From assembly GCF_001632365.1 (NCBI RefSeq), contig NW_024468519.1, forward strand, positions 692,831 to 756,830: a stretch of DNA of 64,000 nucleotides, in the 5' to 3' direction. The translations under genes and the position numbers were made by a program. The DNA is from Laetiporus sulphureus 93-53 (lineage: Eukaryota > Basidiomycota > Agaricomycetes > Polyporales > Laetiporaceae). Positions 57,882 through 64,000 of the stretch are shown in pieces (position 1 is the stretch's first letter; the number at the start of each line of letters is the position of its first letter). Below the pieces are notes generated by a model. It did no database searches and had not been told where the DNA came from. It saw only the letters and a program-made list of their open reading frames with translations.

Positions 57882-59393
57882 ATGATTACCAACGTCTTCG
57901 CTTTCGCTGTCTTGTTGCTTGCTTCCGTGAACGAATCTCGTGCGGTGGTTTACAGACGCCAGCACGACTTCGCACATGGTGAGTCCGACAGAAGCTATAC
58001 GCGGGCAGTGCATTGAACATTTTCAAACAGACAATCATGGTTTGATGGAGGGTGGTGTCCCGACTCCAGTTGCACATGGCCAGCACTACGTGCTTACTCG
58101 CCCAACGCCGGCACCAATGCGCAGACGACAGGACTGTAAGTGTCTGCGACGCACCCCAAAGACAATCGCTGATCTTGGCTTGCAGCTGACGGCGACTCGA
58201 GCGGTATTCTCTCGCAGTTGGGCGGGTCAAGTGGTGTCACTGAACTAGTTGACGAGATTCTTTCTGCCTTGCCTCCTAGTCGTAAGTCACCACGCTCATC
58301 CTGTAAGTGTTAAAACTTACATACATCTCTCCCAGTCGCCACCCCGGCATCTGCACTCTTCGCTGAGATCACAGCGTCGCCGATGTCACCGAGCAGCTCC
58401 AGCTCGCAGACGGGCTCTGGGTCCGGAGGTGGCTTTGAATCTCAGACGAGTGATGGCTCCCAGGATGGCTCGAGCTCAGGGACGGGCTTTGGCTCCCATG
58501 ATGGCTCCGGCTCGCAGTCAGGCTATGGCTCGCAGTCAGGATTTGGCTCCCAGTCCGGCTTCGGCTCGCAGACGGGTTCAAGTTCTCAGTCAGGCACTAG
58601 CTCACAGTCAGACCCTGGCTCATCCGATGACGGCTCGTCCATTCCAAGCAGCGTCGGTGCCAGCGTGTGGTTCGGCAGCCCGTCACAGACGGCCTCCGCT
58701 GTCTTCCCTTCCACGACGGCACTGGGTTTCAATGAAACAGGTGCAAACGCAACCTCCGTCTCGGGCATGAACTCGACCTCGAGCGGGAACACAACAGTCA
58801 TCCCGAGCGATAACTCAGCATCTTCTGGGGCGAACGTGACGGCGTCTGCGAGCGGGAATGCGACTGAAACCAGCGATGCGTTCTCTGCTCTTGGGGCCAG
58901 CGCTACGCCGAGCATTGACGCGTCCGCATTCTCGAGCATTGCTGCGACGCCCACGTCGAGTGCGAATGCGTCTCTTCCGACTGACGCCAACGCCACTGCG
59001 ATCGTTTCATCTGCTGCTACTGGTGCTGCTTCGACCACGAGTGAGTGATAACCTTATTCAATAACTGCACTCAATGCTGACCTGGTCGATATTCCAGTGT
59101 CTGGCGACTTCTTGACCCAGTTGATCCAGGAGCTCGAGGGTGCCGGCGAAGACGTCTCAGATATCGTAATGTCCCTGATGGGCATACTCCCCTCTTCAGG
59201 TGCGTCCGTTTGTTTCGGAAAATGATACGATCTTCGTCTCATCGTTGTCACAGTCCAGAGTCCCGCTTCCTCGATGTGGGTGCAGGCCACGTCAGTGGTC
59301 GGGGCTGACTTCAGCCAGATTACTCAGGCTGTCGGCCAAGGTGCGAGCAGCCCAAGCAGACGAGACAGGATGATCCGCCGTTCCCGCAAGTGA
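57882..59393 (+). CDS. Secreted Ser/Gly-rich protein with dibasic sites and two related helical segments
   Basis: Starts at 57882 with a signal peptide (MITNVFAFAVLLLASVNESR). RR follows soon after (VVYRRQHDF) and again in PAPMRRRQDS. Exon 3 encodes a helical segment (SSGILSQLGGSSGVTELVDE, ILSALPPS). Exon 4 is a long low-complexity domain: GSQSGxGSQSG-type repeats, then a Ser/Thr/Ala/Asn part with several NAT/NTT glycosylation sites. A later exon repeats the helical pattern (GDFLTQLIQELEGAGEDVSD, IVMSLMGILPSS). The C-terminus is basic (PSRRDRMIRRSRK). Introns of 50-90 nt have clear GT..AG ends. Probably a cell-wall or extracellular protein; no family recognised. It is divergent from the modular secreted precursor. 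Confidence 0.8.
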
Positions 59394-60070
59394 GATGGGA
59401 TGCGGGCCATTTCCCAAGTTTGTCGTCTACTGCGTTCGGTATTCAACGCCGATGAGCAACTGGCACGGGAACACGCCTCTTCAGATGATTCACCGTGCCT
59501 TAGCGGCACACTATTGGGCAAAACAAGATAACGACATACCTTCGCTGCTGCGCTGCGACGCACGACTTCATGATTACTATCCTACAATATTACATTCCTT
59601 GATGTTTGTACCTTAGTTTTTGGCGAATAGAAGCAGCTATGACGTCCATGCTTGAAGGAGCAATCCTCGACGTTGCTCGTACTTGACAGGTTGCAATTGC
59701 TCTGTAGTCACAGTTTTCGCAACTGTAAGAAAGAGATCGCGCGGCACAGGAGACCAGAAGCCGTTCACGATGAGAAATCAACTCAAATGACGCGCAGCGG
59801 AGCCGATAGGTGTCGCATATGAGCTGAATGTAGCGGTCAGCGGGACGAACAAGAGGTGAGCGGGAACTCGAGAAGGCGCCCGTGCTGTCTGGCGCTAGTA
59901 CACGCTCGTCCCTCATGAGCATGAAGACCTCTAAGGACGACCGAACTCAAGTCTGCCACCTCGAAGTCAACTGAATACCCAAGACTTGCAAACATTATAG
60001 CCGGTCTCTGCTCGAGAATATAGCAGAGCATTGACCGCGGTGCTTCGACTCTTCGTCAGATCACTTTATC
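59394..60070. other. Intergenic upstream of COG8
   Basis: About 680 bp; nothing recognised beyond the expected promoter of COG8. Confidence 0.4.
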
Positions 60071-61897
60071 ATGGCGGACGTACAGTCGTCGAGCTTGCCA
60101 CCTGCAGCTACCAGTCTCGCTGATATACCCACTCTTTCTGAACTGCTAGCCTCGTCTTCTACCGATGCATCTTCATCCTCGACCTTGGCATCGCGTGATG
60201 CAGCGAGCTACCTCGCGGAACTCACCTCTCTTCCTCTCGCCGAATTGGAAGCTCAGCCGACCGAATTGTCATCATCGTCGGCACAGCTCACGAACGCCCT
60301 TACCACGCTCTGCTACACGTCATATCCGACCTTTCTATTGATTCATGCAACGACCTCCACGTTTACGTCCTCTCTGTCATCGCTATCCTCGTCCTTGGAT
60401 GCTCTCATCTCGTCCCTTCCAGCCCTCGAGAATTCTGCGCGTTCCTTTGCCGAAGACACGCGCGAAATTCAGAAGGAGCGTCGCAAAGCCGCACTCGTCC
60501 TCGAGCACCATGACAAGCTCTATGACGTGCTGTCCCTTCCCCTCCTGCTCGATTCCTGTGTCAGGAACCACAACTATACCGATGCCCTCCTCCTTGCAAA
60601 CCACTCCAATTCCCTCTCCCAGCGCTTTCCCTCCAACCCGCTCGTGCAGTCCGTCAAGGCCGAATGTGACGCGCGTGTGCAGGCGATGCTCGGCCAGCTC
60701 CTGCGCATGCTCAGCGAGCAGGCCAAGCTCCCCGCGCTCTTCCGCGCGGCTGGCTTCCTCCGCAAGATGGGCGTGCTCACAGAACCTGAACTCGCGCTTG
60801 CGTTCCTAACCGGCCGCGGCACATACCTTGAGAGCCTCTTCAAGACCATCGACATCGAGAAGAAGGCGATTGAAGGCGACAGGGATCGCGAGATGGAGGC
60901 ATATGCGAGGTACCTGAAGAAGTACGTGGACCTGTGGCGAGAGGGCGTGTACGATGTCATCACACAGTACACAACCATCTTCCTGGATCGGGCACCCTCA
61001 ATATCGCCAGACGTCCAGTCACGATTGCGCATGCTCTTGACGACGTTTACGACGCTCCGGTTGCAGAACTTGCTGTCTCTTCTCCGAGACACACTTCCGT
61101 ATATCCCTGATCCGTCCTTACTCACATCGCTGCTTACACAGTTGACTTACTGTGCCAACTCTTTCGCACGTGTGGGGATGGATTTCAGGGCGCTGCTCGC
61201 GCCGATCTTCGTTGACGCGGTGCGGAGTGGTGTCAAAAAGGAATTTGAGGAGGCCACCAAAGGCTGGTCTGAGAGGTTGAGATCGTGCACAGAGAGCGGC
61301 ACGAATGGGTTTAAAGCCAACTTAACAACGTCTTCTCAGATTCTCGTAGCCTCGACCTCACTTGCCTCTCCCCCGCTTCCCACGAAGGCGCAATTGAATA
61401 CGATCACGTCTGGCCCACCAAATGTTCCTCCGCCCATACTTGTCTCATATCCTCCTCTAGCAATCTATACAAACGCATTCCTTACAGCTCTCAACGGTCT
61501 CCGTATGCTCGCTCCCGTAGAACTGCTTGACGACCTTTTGGGGACGCTAGAGCGCTCTCTCGCGGAAGGGCTCACAAAGGTGCTTGCGCTTGCACGAGAC
61601 AAGCTGTCGGCGGCAGAACAACATCCAAAGGGCGGTGAGGAAGAGGAAAGGAAGGATTTGGAAGTGGTGAGGGCAGCAGGGATGGTCTATGTGGAGGTGT
61701 TCGTGCCGTTCTTGAGGCGGGCTCTGGTGGAGGGTGTGTATGGCGTTGTGATGAAAGACAAGGAGATTCCGATGGGAAAGGAGCTGCGGGATACTTTGGA
61801 AGAATGGAAGGAGTGGGTCGGTGAGAAGGAGGAGGAAGCAGCAGATCGTGTGGAAGGGACAGATGGAGTGAACGGCAATGACGACGGCAAATCATAA
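60071..61897 (+). CDS. COG8: Conserved oligomeric Golgi complex subunit 8 (Dor1-like)
   Basis: Unusually for this window it is intronless, 608 residues. After a Ser-rich N-terminus comes YLAELTSLPLAELEAQPTEL, where the YL.ELt.lpL..L...P motif is typical of COG8. Then follow LCYTSYPTFLLIHATTSTFT, the helical SLSSLSSSLDALISSLPALE, RRKAALVLEHHDKLYDVLSL, PLLLDSCVRNHNYTDALLLA, LPALFRAAGFLRKMGVLTEP, LALAFLTGRGTYLESLFKTI and YLKKYVDLWREGVYDVITQY, all Dor1 family landmarks. The product is part of lobe B of the COG tether, acting in retrograde transport within the Golgi and so in glycosylation. The C-terminus is acidic and variable (VEGTDGVNGNDDGKS). Confidence 0.93.
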   Translation: MADVQSSSLPPAATSLADIPTLSELLASSSTDASSSSTLASRDAASYLAELTSLPLAELEAQPTELSSSSAQLTNALTTLCYTSYPTFLLIHATTSTFTSSLSSLSSSLDALISSLPALENSARSFAEDTREIQKERRKAALVLEHHDKLYDVLSLPLLLDSCVRNHNYTDALLLANHSNSLSQRFPSNPLVQSVKAECDARVQAMLGQLLRMLSEQAKLPALFRAAGFLRKMGVLTEPELALAFLTGRGTYLESLFKTIDIEKKAIEGDRDREMEAYARYLKKYVDLWREGVYDVITQYTTIFLDRAPSISPDVQSRLRMLLTTFTTLRLQNLLSLLRDTLPYIPDPSLLTSLLTQLTYCANSFARVGMDFRALLAPIFVDAVRSGVKKEFEEATKGWSERLRSCTESGTNGFKANLTTSSQILVASTSLASPPLPTKAQLNTITSGPPNVPPPILVSYPPLAIYTNAFLTALNGLRMLAPVELLDDLLGTLERSLAEGLTKVLALARDKLSAAEQHPKGGEEEERKDLEVVRAAGMVYVEVFVPFLRRALVEGVYGVVMKDKEIPMGKELRDTLEEWKEWVGEKEEEAADRVEGTDGVNGNDDGKS

Positions 61898-62451
61898 AGC
61901 TCGTCTGTATCAATTGGCGCGTGCTCGATGTCATCCAACTTCGAATTGTGAGTCTCGGCTGCATATATGCGCCGTTTATTCATGCTAAAAGAAAATCCAG
62001 TGTAGCGATCGCTGCCTAGCAAGGCTCTGCCTTTGAAACCAATGCATTATCTGAGGCGCTATTACCGAAATCCGCTGCCCTCTTGATGGCCCAGCTGAGC
62101 TCAGTGCGATGCTCGCTCAGGAAGGAGCCCTGCAGGGTCATACTCGCTGGAGCTGTGGGGGTTCAATGATCCTATGGCTGAATCGGCAGCTCTGCAGTTG
62201 CCGATAAGCGTACGATCCTGCGTCGTGCTCGCACATCCCATTTGCGATGGTCTTGCAGATCGTCCGAGTCGCTGTTTCTGGGTCAGGAGGGCGCATGGCT
62301 GATATGCTGGGCTGGTCGATATTAGGAGCGACTGCAGAGACGTTGATGTCTATCAGATGCAAGAAGTGCATGGGCGTCCCGTATTTAAATTTACGTGGCT
62401 CAGAAATAATGTAATGCATCATCAAAGGGAGAACATTGCTGAGGGCGTACT
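61898..62451. other. Intergenic, nothing recognised
   Basis: About 550 bp after COG8, before the dispersed repeat begins. Confidence 0.4.
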
Positions 62452-63440
62452 AGCGCGAACAGCAGAATATGGCGGCGGACTTTCGCTGGCACTTGAGGAG
62501 GCTGGGTAGGAAGGTGAGTATGAGACGACATCCTCCGGGCGCCGAAAACATACGATGCTTCTCAAAGCAGGGGCATCATGCCTCACCATCTTCGACTCAA
62601 TCTTCTGCAATGCCCTGCCCAGGCTCCAGTCCGCAGCAAATAAGGGACCGATAGCATCGCATCGCGGGAGCGCTGAAAGGGCCTGTGTTGTCCTGATGAA
62701 CTCTAACCTTCGAGACGGTCTTCCAGGAGTCGTGATTGATATATCTCATTGAATCGTAGACGATGGCATCCCTATGATGTGCATCAGCGACGCGCTTTAT
62801 GTGCACCGTCTCGATAAGAGAATGATCATTCGGACAGCGGCTGCCGTTAAGGCACAGCCCGTCCCTATTGTTCCTACAGAGTTCGATACATGTCCCCCTG
62901 TCAATTCAATGTCATCAGTGTCGATATGTATAATGTTCAAAGCCGGAGATTAAAGATATACCCTTCTGGCCATCCGCGGAGAGTTAGTCATACCAGCGGC
63001 AGCCACCTTGTCCTCAAGATTCTTGGTGGCGACATTGATAGGAAGTCCTCACCACGATGGTAACGGCAGCGGCGGCTTCATGGCTGCCGTTGGTGCGCTC
63101 TGTGAGCACGAGCCGCCAAGGACTGGAATTGCACGCGGGGACACCAAGGATGTCCCTTCCAGTGATGTATTCTAGCACAAGCTCGCGGCTGACTCGGGAT
63201 GAATTTGCGACATCCACAAGAGCTTCCAATCGCGCGACAGCCATGATTGCGCGGCTATACCGTGATGCGCAGGGCTTGCAGTGGGTGGGCGTTCCTGCAG
63301 TGTCACCGCATCTCCCGTAATATGCAATATGTGGGCAGATCATGCGAGTAGCAATTTTTGAGTGCAGGGGAGCCAATGGAACGGCGCTCCGAGTACTTCG
63401 CGTGAGGGGTCCTCGGAATTTCCACCGCCGTCAGCAGAAG
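62452..63440. repeat. Dispersed duplicated segment, copy B (partner at 19842-20940)
   Basis: Collinear with copy A. The indel-free block at about 63060-63345 reads on the minus strand CPHIAYYGRCGD, VDVANSSRVSRELVLEYITG and VPACNSSPWRLVLTERTNGS, nearly the same as copy A. Around 62940-63000 it lacks 7 bp and has one extra T relative to A, so that part is non-coding or decayed. Outside the borders the sequences diverge abruptly. No terminal repeats or target-site duplications were found. Confidence 0.55.
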
Positions 63441-64000
63441 CATACACGCAGCATTGTTACTGAGCGGTTCAGACGGGTATGTTGCATGAGATCTTGTAAA
63501 CGTACGAGCGTGAGTAAAGTCATTCCAGAACAAAATCTGCTCACATTCTGCCATGTGATGGCTCCCGAGGAGAGCGAAACTATGTGTACCTTTGGATTCA
63601 AGACATTGAGTAGCATCTGGTCAAGTAGGTACAGGCTGGCGCACGAAAACGGCATCGGTTTGGCCGCTTACCTCCATCACAGCGCGCGAGGTGCTCTGGA
63701 CAGTGTTGGGGGCCCAATTGTGGGCTGTGGCCCTTCAGTACGGTTGCCCAGGAGGATCAGTGAAAACTCAATTCACGTCAAGTGTCATGTTCGATAAGAG
63801 TTCCATTCCAGTGTCAACCGTTGTACAGGTGTCGTTCTCATTGAGCCTATGACGTCGTCACGTCAACGCGTGCAGACGCTGCTCAACATGTTCATGTGAT
63901 CTATGCGCCGACGTCGTGCACCGACGATGCGCGCGATGCCAAGACAATTACCGACATTCCTGAATTGCGTTGCCCCGCTGTGCCCCGATCTGCCGCTCCG
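63441..64000. other. Right end of window, nothing supported
   Basis: Frames at 63342-63797 (plus) and 63431-63655 (minus) overlap and show no motif. Confidence 0.35.

Noticed and set aside
58383..59048. Silk- or prion-like Gly/Ser repeat protein of defined family
   Set aside because: GSQSG-type repeats are low complexity and do not identify a family; kept only as a secreted Ser/Gly-rich protein.

Overview
The window looks like nuclear DNA of an Agaricomycete (mushroom-forming basidiomycete). Genes are dense and split by many introns of about 50-60 nt with GT..AG ends. Several families are typical of that group: a DUF6533 membrane protein, DUF4246, DUF726, a fungal DUF2235 hydrolase, ent-kaurene-oxidase-like P450s with an AIHTSS-type I-helix, and a Zn2Cys6 regulator. 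There are no bacterial-type operons. Exon junctions below were assigned by eye from splice signals and reading frame.

Left part (1-9.4 kb): the 5' end of a siroheme-synthase-like gene (minus strand) diverges from SRP14 (signal recognition particle) across a 174-bp promoter that holds a perfect 21-bp inverted repeat. A DUF726/TMCO4-like hydrolase and a disordered protein with two PILKR motifs follow. About 2.7 kb without a supported gene comes next.

P450 region (9.4-26 kb): three direct tandem P450 copies (repeat period about 3.4 kb) and one inverted copy near 24-26 kb. Copy 1 is frameshifted twice and runs into an 845-N assembly gap. Copies 2, 3 and 4 read as intact genes of about 500 residues. 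Between copies 3 and 4 lie a DUF6533 gene and a 1.1-kb segment that recurs at 62.5-63.4 kb.

Middle (27-50.4 kb): DUF2235 hydrolase, Zn2Cys6 transcription factor, UDP-glucose 4-epimerase, THO subunit THOC1/Hpr1 divergent from a Pin1/Ess1 prolyl isomerase, DUF4246, two tandem Ser/Thr-rich single-pass membrane proteins, an unrecognised membrane-anchored protein and a small acidic protein.

Right part (50.7-64 kb): an intron-bearing tRNA-Leu(CAG), a long hairpin, an MFS hexose transporter, two divergent secreted-protein genes, and the Golgi tether subunit COG8. One secreted protein is a modular precursor: three near-identical peptide modules separated by dibasic Kex2-type sites, with each inter-module intron placed at such a site. 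This gene is the best candidate in the window for an undescribed system. The second copy of the dispersed repeat closes the window.
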